A DNA stretch of 64,000 nucleotides, taken from NCBI GenBank assembly GCA_903852495.1, contig CAINRC010000065.1, forward strand, positions 1-64,000, in the 5' to 3' direction. A program made the position numbers and the translations under genes. The notes beneath the pieces are model-generated. The model was given only the letters and a program-made list of their open reading frames with translations. It did not search any database and was not told where the DNA came from. This document shows, one piece after another, positions 44,170-53,174 of the stretch; positions within the stretch are counted from its first letter, which is position 1; every line of letters starts with the position of its first letter. Origin of the DNA: an uncultured Geobacteraceae bacterium. GTDB lineage: Bacteria > Desulfobacterota > Desulfuromonadia > Geobacterales > Pseudopelobacteraceae.

Positions 44170-44700
44170 TTACACCCTGGATTGTGATGACGTGCTCTCT
44201 TTTTCCGCCCAAAGGAGCAGTGGTGTTGCCAACCGCTCACCGATCAAACGTGTTGCTTCGTGGACCGTCTCACGCAGTATCTGCTCCTGCTCCGCACAGA
44301 GCAGTCTGGCCCGGGATGTCAACTTCCGGTCAATGCCGTCACAGACAAACAAAATACAGTCCGCCGGCCGCAATCCGGGTTCCATGGTACAGCCGGCATC
44401 GGTGCCGTAGGGGCAGACCGGTTTCCGGGTGAAATCTGCTACTGGTAGGGTTTGTGCGGCAAGACAGGCGAGTCCATCACATACATTCATCCGGTACTTG
44501 CCGTTCAGACAGCATTGCCCCTGGCATTCACAACAGATGGCAGCGGCATCAACAGCCGCAACAACTGCGGCAAGATCCTCTTTTGCTGCACGATAGCGGG
44601 CCAGCAGATCTGCCAGCACCTCCGAGGATTCCACCGGCAGGCTCGAAAGCAAAGCATTGAGGCGTGCCATCCCGAAATCCCATAACTGCGTATCGTCCAC
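44170..44700 (-). CDS. Uncharacterised cysteine-rich protein (YkgJ-like cluster)
   Basis: 176 residues from GTG 44700 (an alternative is the ATG at 44670). The central part holds about ten cysteines (ICCECQGQCCLNGKYRMNVC, then VCPYGTDAGCTME, ADCILFVCDG) in a pattern like YkgJ-type zinc or iron-sulfur domains, between helical flanks. Function unknown. It starts 43 bases after the 3' end of rnpB and precedes the 114-residue gene. Confidence 0.65.
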   Translation of the reverse strand: MDDTQLWDFGMARLNALLSSLPVESSEVLADLLARYRAAKEDLAAVVAAVDAAAICCECQGQCCLNGKYRMNVCDGLACLAAQTLPVADFTRKPVCPYGTDAGCTMEPGLRPADCILFVCDGIDRKLTSRARLLCAEQEQILRETVHEATRLIGERLATPLLLWAEKESTSSQSRV

Positions 44701-44742
44701 GCAAATCCTGCCTTGCTCGTTAGTTTCTATGGAAATTTTATT

Positions 44743-45113
44743 GGTTGAAGCAGTCCGTAAGCCGGGTTCTGTTCCCGGGTCGGGTTACCCCTTCCCGGGC
44801 GATGGCCATTCATCTGGGTATGCCGTTACCGACACCCTCAAGCAACCAACCCGGAGGCACGGGCGGGTCGCCCTTAACGCCTCCCTATTTGGTCTTGCTC
44901 CTGGCGGGGTTTACCTGGCATCCGGCGTCACCGCCGGACCCGGTGAGCTCTTACCTCACCCTTTCACCCTTACCTGCCGAGACAGGCGGACTTCTCTCTG
45001 TGGCACTTATCCCTGGGGTCACCCCCGCTGGACGTTATCCAGCGCCATACCCTGTGGAGCCCGGACTTTCCTCCCCCGAAAAATCGGCGGCGGCCATCTG
45101 GACTACTTCAACC
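44743..45113 (-). ncRNA. rnpB: RNase P RNA, bacterial type A
   Basis: On the minus strand the conserved core GAGGAAAGTCCGGGCTCC sits near the 5' end, then GGTGAAAGGGTGAGGTAAGAG, and the 3' signature ACAGAACCCGGCTT. The ends GGTTGAAGTAGTCC and GGACTGCTTCAACC pair to form P1, which sets both boundaries. The RNA cleaves tRNA 5' leaders. It lies 58 bases after the zinc ribbon protein gene. Open frames across it are not genes. Confidence 0.95.
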
Positions 45114-45171
45114 AAACCGAATGCACGCATCCCCCTCAAGGGCCTCCAGCGTGCAGCACTACGTCACTATC

Positions 45172-45885
45172 CTACTGCTGCTGCAGCTTGAGAATCAGTA
45201 TCCTCTGACAATGGGGGCACGCCAGTAACTCTTCGTATTTATACAGGTTGTTGTATAGCTGGGGCGGCAGGTGCATATTGCATCCCATGCAATACCCGTC
45301 ACGGGCGATGGCAAGAGCCTGACCGCGACGCTGTTCCCGTAGAATAGTAAATCTCTTCACCAGACTGGCCGGAATCGCCTTTGCTACACCTTCCCGACGA
45401 GCCGTATCCGCGTTTATATCAGACTGTATCTTATTGATTTCAGACTGTTTCGCTTCAGTCCGCTTGGCAGAGTTTTCCGCAAGTTCATCAAGCTGGCCTT
45501 TTTTCGCGGCGAGTTCAGCGGACAGTGCTTCAATCTGGCCGATCTTCTGCAGCAGCAGCTCTTCAATATCAGTTACCTGCTTCCGTGCAGCGGTTATTTC
45601 ACGACCGACCGCCTGGAATTCTTTGTTGGTCTTGATTTCCTTCATGTTTGTTTCGGATCTGGTGATATTTTCCAGCTCTGCGGCATGGGTGACTTCCAGC
45701 TCACTTTTTTCCGCTTCACGCTCTACCAAGCTCGTTTCCAGCTGAGTGACCTCATCCCGGACGACATCCACTCCCTGGTTTATACCGCTTAGTTCCGCCT
45801 GAAGACCGCTCTGACTGGCCTTAAGGACATCAATCTGCTGATCGATCTCCTGCAATTCTTCCAGCATGTCCAGTTTCTTTTTCAA
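45172..45885 (-). CDS. Coiled-coil protein with C-terminal zinc ribbon
   Basis: 237 residues from TTG 45885 behind GGGAG. Residues 1-190 form a long coiled coil of Glu/Lys/Leu heptads. The C-terminus has CMGCNMHLPP and CPHCQRIL, a four-Cys zinc ribbon. The family occurs across bacteria next to nif3-like genes, as here, and has been compared with Chlamydia CT398. Its role is uncertain. Confidence 0.82.
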   Translation of the reverse strand: MKKKLDMLEELQEIDQQIDVLKASQSGLQAELSGINQGVDVVRDEVTQLETSLVEREAEKSELEVTHAAELENITRSETNMKEIKTNKEFQAVGREITAARKQVTDIEELLLQKIGQIEALSAELAAKKGQLDELAENSAKRTEAKQSEINKIQSDINADTARREGVAKAIPASLVKRFTILREQRRGQALAIARDGYCMGCNMHLPPQLYNNLYKYEELLACPHCQRILILKLQQQ

Positions 45886-45926
45886 AATAACTCTCCCTTG
45901 CTACAAATTGGTTTGACTGTTCCCGG

Positions 45927-47045
45927 TTATATTCGAAACGGATCTTTTTCCGTTTGGCACGCTGTTATCTGGCAATCAGTATAGCCGGCCTTTTCAAGCG
46001 CCAGGCCAAGTCGTTCCGTTATGTTTTGAACCATTATTATTTCCGTCGGAAAATGGCCGGCATCAATCAGAGCCAGACCCAGATCTTCGGCATCACGCGC
46101 CTCGTGGTATTTTACGTCACCGGTGACCAGCAGATCAGCACCTGAGCGGGCCGCTTCGCGCAGCAGTGATGCACCGCTGCCGCTGCAGAGTGCCACCTTT
46201 GAAATTTTGGCCTCCGGGTCGCCCACATAGCGCAGCATCGGTGCCGACAGCACCTTTCTAAGCCGGCCGGCGTACTCCGCCAGCGGCACCGGTTCCGCCA
46301 ATCGCCCGATCCGCCCGATCCCCAGTTTTTCCCCCTCATTCAAAAGGGGGATAATGTCAAATGCCGGCTCTTCGTACGGGTGCGCTCCTAGCAACGCTTT
46401 CACGGCCCGTGCCGCCTCTGCCCGCGGTACCAGCATCTCAAGCCGCTCTTCCGGGGTCTGTGACGGAACCCCAACACTCCCGGTGTACGGCGAGGCCCCC
46501 TCAAGCGGGGTGAAGGTCCCGACTCCGCCTGCGGCGAAGGAGCAGTCACGGTAATTCCCCTGCTGCGCGGCAAACGGGAACAGTGCTACACGCACCTGTT
46601 CAAGGCATTCAACCGGAACAAATACGACCAGTTTTACCAGTTCGCACACGGTTGTCACCTTGAGCGGCACAGTAGCTGAAAGTCCGATTTTATCCGCCAG
46701 CAGATCGTTCAGACCGCCGCTGGCGATATCATAGTTTGTGTGCAGGGAGATTATGGACACCCCCCCTTTGATCGCCTTCTGGATGAGAGCGCCGTGCGGT
46801 GTTGCTGCTGAGATCGACTTGAGCGGTTTGAATATCAGGGGGTGGTGGGTAACCAGAAGTTGGCAGGAAGTGGCAATGGCAGAATCAACGGCAGCTGCCG
46901 TCGGGTCAAGGGCAACCATAACCCGATGGACTTCAGCAGAGGGGTCCCCGACCTGAAGTCCGGGATTATCCCACGTTTCCGCCAGCGCAATAGGAGCTAT
47001 TTTGTTAATGATTCCAAGTATGTCTGAAATTTTTGGTGTTTTCAT
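45927..47045 (-). CDS. Nif3-like dinuclear metal-centre protein
   Basis: 372 residues, the long form with a PII/CutA-like insert in the middle (about 130-230). Metal ligands appear in VTHHPLIF, SLHTNYD and near the end in GHFPTE. Members are annotated as GTP cyclohydrolase I type 2, but the true substrate is unproven. It is followed by the zinc ribbon gene after 41 bases, a widely conserved pair. Confidence 0.9.
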   Translation of the reverse strand: MKTPKISDILGIINKIAPIALAETWDNPGLQVGDPSAEVHRVMVALDPTAAAVDSAIATSCQLLVTHHPLIFKPLKSISAATPHGALIQKAIKGGVSIISLHTNYDIASGGLNDLLADKIGLSATVPLKVTTVCELVKLVVFVPVECLEQVRVALFPFAAQQGNYRDCSFAAGGVGTFTPLEGASPYTGSVGVPSQTPEERLEMLVPRAEAARAVKALLGAHPYEEPAFDIIPLLNEGEKLGIGRIGRLAEPVPLAEYAGRLRKVLSAPMLRYVGDPEAKISKVALCSGSGASLLREAARSGADLLVTGDVKYHEARDAEDLGLALIDAGHFPTEIIMVQNITERLGLALEKAGYTDCQITACQTEKDPFRI

Positions 47046-47060
47046 CGGCTAAAATCAAAA

Positions 47061-47087
47061 AGAGTGCAACCTTGCGGTGTGCACTCT
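47061..47087 (-). terminator. Intrinsic terminator after the tRNA gene
   Basis: Perfect 8-bp arms AGAGTGCA and TGCACTCT (47061-47068 and 47080-47087), followed on the minus strand by TTTTGATTTT. It separates the tRNA from the nif3-like gene. Confidence 0.75.
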
Positions 47088-47161
47088 CGTTGTGAGGTAT
47101 GGTAACGTGATGTTTCCAAATATCTGGCCGGCATCCGGCGTATTCCCCTCGAAAAATGAAA

Positions 47162-47238
47162 TGGTGGGCCCACCAGGACTCGAACCTGGGACCAACCGGT
47201 TATGAGCCGGTGGCTCTAGCCAACTGAGCTATAGGCCC
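47162..47238 (-). tRNA. tRNA with anticodon CAU (Met elongator, or Ile2 if lysidinylated)
   Basis: 77 nt with CCA encoded. The acceptor pairs GGGCCTA with TGGGCCC (one G-U). The D arm is GCTC/GAGC, the anticodon arm ACCGG-CTCATAA-CCGGT with CAT, and the T arm CCAGG-TTCGAGT-CCTGG. It is not an initiator, because position 1 pairs normally and the anticodon stem lacks three consecutive G-C pairs ahead of the loop. CAU alone cannot separate Met from the TilS-modified Ile. Confidence 0.93.
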
Positions 47239-47315
47239 GTAGGGGAGTTGAATAATAGAGGAGACCGGTATCACTGTCAAGCGATTTAGGGATTCCCGCT
47301 CCCACTCCCGGCAAA

Positions 47316-47879
47316 TTATGCCCGGGAAAGAAAACGACCATCCCGCGTATCAACTTTGACTTTTTCACCCGCGTCAAGATACGGGGGAACACGGATTTTC
47401 AGCCCGGTTTCGAGAATCGCCTCTTTTGTTTCGGCTGTTGCCGTAGCATTTTTCATAACCGGCGGTGTTTCTGCCACGGTCAGCTCTACCGTCATCGGCA
47501 GATCGACATTGACCATACGCCCTTCGAACAGGCCAAGAATAACTTCTGTGCCGTCAAGCAGATACAGCGAAAGCGGTTCGAATTCATCGGCCGGCATTTC
47601 AAACTGCTCATAGTTTTCAAGATCCATGAACACCCCGTTACCGCCGTCGGCGTACAGGAACTGCCCTTTATGGCGTTCAAAATCGGCCTCGTCCACCTTG
47701 TCGCCTGAGCGGAAGGTTTTTTCCAGCACCTGACCGGTGATCAGATTACGGTATTTGGTCCTCACCATAGTGTTGGCGCCACGCGCCGTGGGTGAACTGA
47801 TGGTGATATCGACGATCAGGCAGGGGGCCCCATCCAACTGAATGACAAGCCCTTTTTTAAAATCGGACGTAGAAAACAT
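47316..47879 (-). CDS. efpL: Elongation factor P-like protein (EfpL/YeiP type)
   Basis: 187 residues, three EF-P domains. The tip loop is SSPTARGANTM with Arg33, the hallmark of the YeiP/EfpL group. Classical EF-P has a lysine or a rhamnosylated arginine in a different loop context. EF-P proteins relieve ribosome stalling at polyproline. No epmA/epmB or earP modification gene is nearby. It follows queF by 37 bases behind AAGGAGA. Confidence 0.88.
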   Translation of the reverse strand: MFSTSDFKKGLVIQLDGAPCLIVDITISSPTARGANTMVRTKYRNLITGQVLEKTFRSGDKVDEADFERHKGQFLYADGGNGVFMDLENYEQFEMPADEFEPLSLYLLDGTEVILGLFEGRMVNVDLPMTVELTVAETPPVMKNATATAETKEAILETGLKIRVPPYLDAGEKVKVDTRDGRFLSRA

Positions 47880-47916
47880 GACTGCTGATTCTCCTTGGTA
47901 AAATGTGTATGCGGCT

Positions 47917-48348
47917 CTATTTTTTTCGGTATTCCGCCGTCGGCCAGAACGGGATTCCGCCGCGCGGTGTGAATTCGCCCCGCACCGTCAGCCAGACCGG
48001 GTCAAGGAGCGCCACCAGATCGTTGCAGATACGGTTGACGCCGGCCTCATGAAACTCGCCGTGCATCCGGAAAGACCCGAGGTACAGCTTGAGGCTTTTG
48101 CTCTCAACACAGAGACCGCCCGGCTGGTAATCAATAACGATCTTCCCGAAATCCGGCTGGCCGGTCATCGGGCAGAGGCAGGTGAATTCAGGGCACTCGA
48201 TATGCAGCGTCCCGACTGCGCCGGCAGGGTTCAGCTCACTCTGGGCGAACGGGCTTGGAAACGCTTCCAGCAGACCGGCATCCGGCTTGTCATAATTGTA
48301 CGTGGTAGCGCCGGAACCGAGAGATTTCAGCTGTTCATGTAGTTCCAT
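47917..48348 (-). CDS. queF: NADPH-dependent 7-cyano-7-deazaguanine reductase
   Basis: 143 residues from the ATG at 48348 (a TTG sits one codon upstream). Short unimodular QueF. Catalytic Cys59 and Asp66 are in FTCLCPMTGQPDFG, and the family segment ESKSLKLYLGSFRMHGEFHE follows. It reduces preQ0 to preQ1 for queuosine in tRNA. The other queuosine genes are not here. Confidence 0.95.
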   Translation of the reverse strand: MELHEQLKSLGSGATTYNYDKPDAGLLEAFPSPFAQSELNPAGAVGTLHIECPEFTCLCPMTGQPDFGKIVIDYQPGGLCVESKSLKLYLGSFRMHGEFHEAGVNRICNDLVALLDPVWLTVRGEFTPRGGIPFWPTAEYRKK

Positions 48349-48419
48349 CAAATCACTTCCTGATCATGTAGTAAGAAGGCCGGCACTATACCAATGAAGC
48401 AAACAACGGGCAATCAATT

Positions 48420-49682
48420 TCATTCTGCAGCCAGCGGCAGAACGCTTCCCGCCTCCGGCATGATATAGCATCGCCACCCAGGGGGGAGCAGCCCGGCTGC
48501 CAGTTTCATCGCTTCGTCAAGAGTTTGTACCGGTATCATTCCCATTTCCTCAACCTGCTGCGATGGAAAGTCCGAAACCAGAATGATCCGGAAGCGCTGG
48601 GCTTTCTGGAGCAACGAGTACGCCGTCTGGCCGTTGATTTCGTACCCCGCCCGGAGCGCAGCTTCAAATTCATCCAGATGCTTATGGCGGAACCAGTTAA
48701 AAAACGTCCCGTTGCCGAAACCGTCGCGGCACTCAGCCAGGAGGATCATCACCCCCCCGTCCGTAAGAGCCTGCACCCCGTATTCCATGGCTTTGTGGGC
48801 CTGAATCAGGTTGATATCTTTCGGAAATCCGCCACAGGAAGCGATCACCAGATCACATTTTTTCGCCAGCGGATAGGCAAACTGCCGCCGGTAATAGTCA
48901 CACCCCGCCTCATGGGCTTCCCGCCACTCTCCGCTGAATGCGGCGATGATGCGCTTGTCGGCGGTCAGCACCGTATTCAGGATGAAAGCAGGTTCCGCAA
49001 GGGCACACCCTTCAACCATTGCGCGGTGAACGGGATTTCCCTCCAGGTTGCCGGTAACCGCCAGATGGTTTTTACCGCTCCCCTCTCCCGGATTCAGCAC
49101 GGCAAAGTGGCTGGCCATGCAGGCCGCACGACTGGCAATGCCGGGCAGAACGCTTTTGCGTCCGCCGCCAAAGCCGGCAAAATAATGAAAACCGATCGTG
49201 CCGGTCAGGATCAGGTGATCAGCCTCAACGGCACGACGGTTGATACTGACGCCGATTCCATTTGATGTCGTACCGATGAAAACCAGTGCGGCGGGATCAT
49301 CGCATTCGTGATCAGCAACCCGTATCCGTCCGAACAGCGACCCGAGAATCTTCTGGTGCTCCTGCGCGGTCTGCTTCCGGTGAATGCCGAGGGCGATCAG
49401 AATTTCAATATCACCGTCGGCGATCCCCTGGCGGTTCAGACGATCCACCAGCAGCGGGAGGTATAGTTCGCTTCCGGTATATCGGGTGATGTCCGACGTG
49501 ACAATCACCACCGTGTCACCCGGAGAAAAGGATAAAATGGTACGGTGACAGGCATCCAGCGCTGCTTCAATTATATCTGTAGGGGATTCTTCGCAGTCAA
49601 TCGGCGGGGGGGTGATAACTCCCGCCAGGTGATCCGGCGGGAGGTCGAGAAAAAAAGTTGTTGCTCCGTATTTCAGTTCCAT
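48420..49682 (-). CDS. larA: LarA-like nickel-pincer racemase
   Basis: 420 residues. LarA motifs: LGIHRKQTAQEH near residue 98, GFHYFAGFGGGRKSVLPGIAS with the candidate cofactor-binding lysine, and ASHFAVLNPG with a catalytic histidine. LarA racemases use a nickel-pincer nucleotide made by LarBCE, none of which are nearby. Substrates of the family extend beyond lactate, so the 2-hydroxyacid is unknown. It lies upstream of queF. Confidence 0.85.
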   Translation of the reverse strand: MELKYGATTFFLDLPPDHLAGVITPPPIDCEESPTDIIEAALDACHRTILSFSPGDTVVIVTSDITRYTGSELYLPLLVDRLNRQGIADGDIEILIALGIHRKQTAQEHQKILGSLFGRIRVADHECDDPAALVFIGTTSNGIGVSINRRAVEADHLILTGTIGFHYFAGFGGGRKSVLPGIASRAACMASHFAVLNPGEGSGKNHLAVTGNLEGNPVHRAMVEGCALAEPAFILNTVLTADKRIIAAFSGEWREAHEAGCDYYRRQFAYPLAKKCDLVIASCGGFPKDINLIQAHKAMEYGVQALTDGGVMILLAECRDGFGNGTFFNWFRHKHLDEFEAALRAGYEINGQTAYSLLQKAQRFRIILVSDFPSQQVEEMGMIPVQTLDEAMKLAAGLLPPGWRCYIMPEAGSVLPLAAE

Positions 49683-49697
49683 CTGGTGCAGGCCCGG

Positions 49698-49943
49698 TTA
49701 AATCCAGGCATCGCCACCGTCGTACTCGTAATCAGCGCCCTTGGTTTTAGGGGATACTTTGAACTTGGCTTCACGGGCAAGGCGTCTCATCCGCTCGGCG
49801 GCTGTTTCTCCCAGATCGGTGATTTTTCCGCGTATTTCGCAACCCGGCGCCGGGGCCAGAAGCAGAGCGGCAGCGGCACCGATTACGGCACCGGAAACAA
49901 AAGCGATCACAGCGGCAGCAGCATTATCATTGTTGGTGGACAT
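49698..49943 (-). CDS. YtxH-like small membrane-anchored protein
   Basis: 81 residues. An N-terminal alanine-rich membrane segment (about 9-30, AVIAFVSGAVIGAAAALLLAP) is followed by a charged helix, the pattern of YtxH/general stress-type proteins. Function unknown. It precedes larA by 15 bases. Confidence 0.75.
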   Translation of the reverse strand: MSTNNDNAAAAVIAFVSGAVIGAAAALLLAPAPGCEIRGKITDLGETAAERMRRLAREAKFKVSPKTKGADYEYDGGDAWI

Positions 49944-50031
49944 AGCAGACTCCTTTATATGGCATATAAATAAACAAACGAAGCAGGCACTACGGTTCTA
50001 GCACAAAAGCCCGCCTTAATAAAAGTAAAAA

Positions 50032-53007
50032 TTACAGTACCCGGGCCAGATGACGCCGGATCATATCCTCGAAATCAGCATCCCGGCTGCCGCTATAGAC
50101 CAGGGATGAGCCGATCTCAGCCGCCAGTATTGCACAGAGGTATTTCCGGGGGAGCTTTCTGATCCGCTGCCGGTATGCGGCAGACTCCCGCAGCATACGC
50201 GGCAGATGGCTCAGAATGGTCTGCCGGAACGGGGCCTGCAGACAGAGCTCGGGGCGGGCCGAGAAAAACTCGAACAGCCGGGAATAGAGCGCATTGATGT
50301 TCTGGCTGATGGTTTCGGAAATTTCACTGCAGAGCAGGGTTCCACCTGATTCGGCCCGCCGTCGCAGAATCAGACGCGCCTCGTCGGCAGCCCGTTTTTC
50401 CAGGATCGTCAGCACGTCACCGGAGTACCGCTCCTTCTGCTCCATAAATTCACGCTCTGAAAGAAGCAGGTTGGCGATAATTTCATAGGATGATGAAATA
50501 ACGCCGCATTTGTTGGCCGAAGCGTCACGCATCAGCACGACGCCGCTCTTCTGCAGCTGCACCCGTGCTTCCGGAGTGATGTAGGAGTTGGCTCCCTCGA
50601 TGATTACCCCCGACGACGGGACGCCGTTTTCATCCAGAAACAGCTTCCAGTTTTCGCTGTCTATCGTCTCGGGCCTGCCGCCTGCCGGAATGAACAGATC
50701 GGCTTTTACGGTGAAGACCAGGCTGTTATACAGCCGGTTGAAATCATCAATATCCAGCCACTCGTCCAGAAGTGCGCCGGCGGTGCAAGTGATTTTATGG
50801 TGCGATTCCTTCAGACCGTCCACACGCCGCCCGGTGCGGTAAATGATGTAGCCCCCCTCCCCGAGGAAATCCGGGTTAAAGGCATCCAGATCATGGGCCA
50901 GGATAATGCGGCGCAGTTCGTCATGGTTGATGCCGTTCGGATCATGCAGTGCCGCAGTGCCGTCCAGTATAAGCCGGACCTCCACAGCCGGGCAGCGTTC
51001 CAGTAGTATGCGCAGGGAGTTGCCGGCCACATCACCGTTCGGCCCACCGGTCATCTTCAGGGAGAACCGGTCGCGCCGCATATCCAGACCGGCGGTCTCG
51101 GCCATGGTTATCTCGGCAAATGTCACGACACCGGTTGAGGTAACGCCATACTCCTTGTGATTGATACCGAAACGTTTGCTGGACATGATACCGACGCCAA
51201 GGATATAGCCCCGTTTTTTCGACAGGGCGGCGATCGCTTCGATCATGCCGTCATGCATATTCTCATCCGGGCCGATCTCAATCGGCTCGTCATCGCCGTA
51301 GTAATCCACAACGCGCCGATCCCTGGCTTTCCCGTTTTCGGTGATGAAAATATCAAGAAACGCGTTGGCGATACTGTACTGGAGTTTGTAGAGCCGGTAG
51401 TTTTCCGCCTCGCACCCGGCCGGAGACAGATCCGATGCATCCAGCACAACCGCCAGCTTCGAGCCCCCCTCGTAGATGTCCTTGTTCTTCAACTGCTGGG
51501 TGTTGGCCAGGACAAAAACTTCACGGAAAATGGTATTGGCCGAGGTGATATAATCATCGGCACTGCGGGCGATAACGGTGCGCCAGCCGCCCCGGGCGAT
51601 GTCTGAAAATCCGACGTGATATCCGGCACCGAAACGGCTGAAGAAAAACGTCACGCGGAACGGAAGGGTTTCCGGCAGGTCGGCGATGAATTCCGGGCCG
51701 AGCTTGCGCAGATATGCCGGATCAAGCCGGAATGCCAGCGCCTGTTTCTCCACCACGAAAAAGTTGGTCTTGAGTGTGTGGGTGATCAGCAGCAGGCAGC
51801 AACGGTAGACCGCGCGTCTGATATCATCCAGCCAGCGGTGCCCGGTGTTGTACCCCGCAACAGCGCTCTGGACTTCAGCAAGGGCGGTGGCGTAGAGGTT
51901 CTCCCGGTCAAGGAGATCCGGATCAAAGCGGAGCCGGAAAAGCCGGATCATCAGTTGTGCCATTTCCGGGTGGTCGTAAAACGCACTCTGGACATCCTCC
52001 AGGCCGAAGCGATCCGGCAGACCGTGGGCCAGGCTGGTGTGACAGAAGGCGATACAGGCGTTGACCAGCGAAGCATCCTCTCCGGACAGAAGACCTTCGA
52101 CGACATACTGCCGATAGGCCGGCGAAGAGATGGACAGTATCTGCGTCGTACAGAGCTCGCGTTTCAGGCGCGCCGCCAACGGACTTTCAGGTGAGATATC
52201 CTCGCCCTTGCGGCTGATGACCAGAAAAGAGCCAAGAAAGTAGGGGTGGACACCGTTTGAGATGGTCTGGCAGTAGGCCCGCCGGATACCGACATCAAGA
52301 CGGTTGAATACCTCCAGCAGCTGCAGCAGGAACTCTTCCTGCGGGGGATTGCCGACGGCAAACAGCACGCGGGTTTCGTCACGTCCTTCTCGCTGAACCC
52401 GGGCGATATCAAGAAACAGCCCCCCCGAAGAATTACCGCTATCAAACAGCCAGATCAGATAGGCAATTCGGGTCGGCGGAGACATACGGATATAATTTTC
52501 GTTATTAAGCCAGAGGATCTTCAGCAATCGATCGAACTTTTTAAAGTCAAACGCGGGGAAGAATGCGCGCAATTCCAGGCGCACCTTTCGCACCAGAGCC
52601 TCCGGTATAGCAACCTTCCGCGTCAGGTCGATTTCATGATTCTGGCGGCGGTCAAACTCAAAACGCTGTACCTCCAGCTCATGCCCGGTGCCGGGCATTT
52701 CCGCATTGGAGTGGGAAAACATGGCATAGGAGATTTCCCGTTCCCCTACCCGGCGCAGAGTACTGTAAAGGGAACCGGGACGATTACCGCAGGCGATAAC
52801 CAGCCGTTTTTCCTGATCGGTGAGGATCAGATGGCGGTTCTCTTTCAGATGCTTCATTTCCCTGGCCAGCAGGGTCAGGGCATCCTCGTCGTCAGCCATG
52901 GCCTGAAAGAAATAGGGGCTCATGTGCTGCTGAAGCCAGGCGGCATTTTCTTCTGCGACAGCACGGGATGCATGGGTGGATTGACGGATGAGCGTTGACA
53001 GATGCAT
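50032..53007 (-). CDS. Large NAD-specific glutamate dehydrogenase (about 115 kDa type)
   Basis: 991 residues. A long N-terminal regulatory half (1 to about 420) is followed by a GDH core: FFFSRFGAGYHVGFSDIARGGWRTV near the substrate site, KNKDIYEGGSKLAV and KMTGGPNGDVAGNS in the nucleotide domain, EGANSYITPEAR towards the end. The family catabolises glutamate to 2-oxoglutarate with NAD. The window also has the small 448-residue type (55870), so the two likely split degradation and assimilation. Confidence 0.9.
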   Translation of the reverse strand: MHLSTLIRQSTHASRAVAEENAAWLQQHMSPYFFQAMADDEDALTLLAREMKHLKENRHLILTDQEKRLVIACGNRPGSLYSTLRRVGEREISYAMFSHSNAEMPGTGHELEVQRFEFDRRQNHEIDLTRKVAIPEALVRKVRLELRAFFPAFDFKKFDRLLKILWLNNENYIRMSPPTRIAYLIWLFDSGNSSGGLFLDIARVQREGRDETRVLFAVGNPPQEEFLLQLLEVFNRLDVGIRRAYCQTISNGVHPYFLGSFLVISRKGEDISPESPLAARLKRELCTTQILSISSPAYRQYVVEGLLSGEDASLVNACIAFCHTSLAHGLPDRFGLEDVQSAFYDHPEMAQLMIRLFRLRFDPDLLDRENLYATALAEVQSAVAGYNTGHRWLDDIRRAVYRCCLLLITHTLKTNFFVVEKQALAFRLDPAYLRKLGPEFIADLPETLPFRVTFFFSRFGAGYHVGFSDIARGGWRTVIARSADDYITSANTIFREVFVLANTQQLKNKDIYEGGSKLAVVLDASDLSPAGCEAENYRLYKLQYSIANAFLDIFITENGKARDRRVVDYYGDDEPIEIGPDENMHDGMIEAIAALSKKRGYILGVGIMSSKRFGINHKEYGVTSTGVVTFAEITMAETAGLDMRRDRFSLKMTGGPNGDVAGNSLRILLERCPAVEVRLILDGTAALHDPNGINHDELRRIILAHDLDAFNPDFLGEGGYIIYRTGRRVDGLKESHHKITCTAGALLDEWLDIDDFNRLYNSLVFTVKADLFIPAGGRPETIDSENWKLFLDENGVPSSGVIIEGANSYITPEARVQLQKSGVVLMRDASANKCGVISSSYEIIANLLLSEREFMEQKERYSGDVLTILEKRAADEARLILRRRAESGGTLLCSEISETISQNINALYSRLFEFFSARPELCLQAPFRQTILSHLPRMLRESAAYRQRIRKLPRKYLCAILAAEIGSSLVYSGSRDADFEDMIRRHLARVL

Positions 53008-53103
53008 GGTCGATGGTCTCCCCGAGAATATAAGTGTTTACAGTATAGCGCCATATTTGTAATCGGCAACGTTTTAGTGTGACAATGGCCGTCAAAGCTT
53101 TTC

Positions 53104-53132
53104 TTGACCGTATACGGCTGAATTGCTATAGT
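53104..53132 (+). promoter_or_regulatory. Sigma-70 promoter of the crotonase-cobO cluster
   Basis: TTGACC (53104-53109), 17 bases, TATAGT (53127-53132). The position shows that translation must start downstream, which favours the GTG at 53175 over the earlier ATG at 53079. Confidence 0.7.
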
Positions 53133-53174
53133 CGCGCCGCAAATTCCATCCCAGACTGTAACAGGAATATCTCA

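Noticed and set aside
44657-45208. Open frames across the RNase P RNA gene
   Set aside because: The conserved rnpB core and P1 pairing explain the sequence; the frames are side effects of its GC-rich composition.
46331-46350. CCCCC/GGGGG palindrome in the nif3-like gene as another inserted repeat
   Set aside because: The encoded segment IIPLLNEGEKLG matches the normal family sequence, so it is native coding DNA.
53079-53174. Upstream ATG start for the first crotonase
   Set aside because: A strong promoter (53104-53132) lies inside the added segment and the extra residues do not resemble the family.
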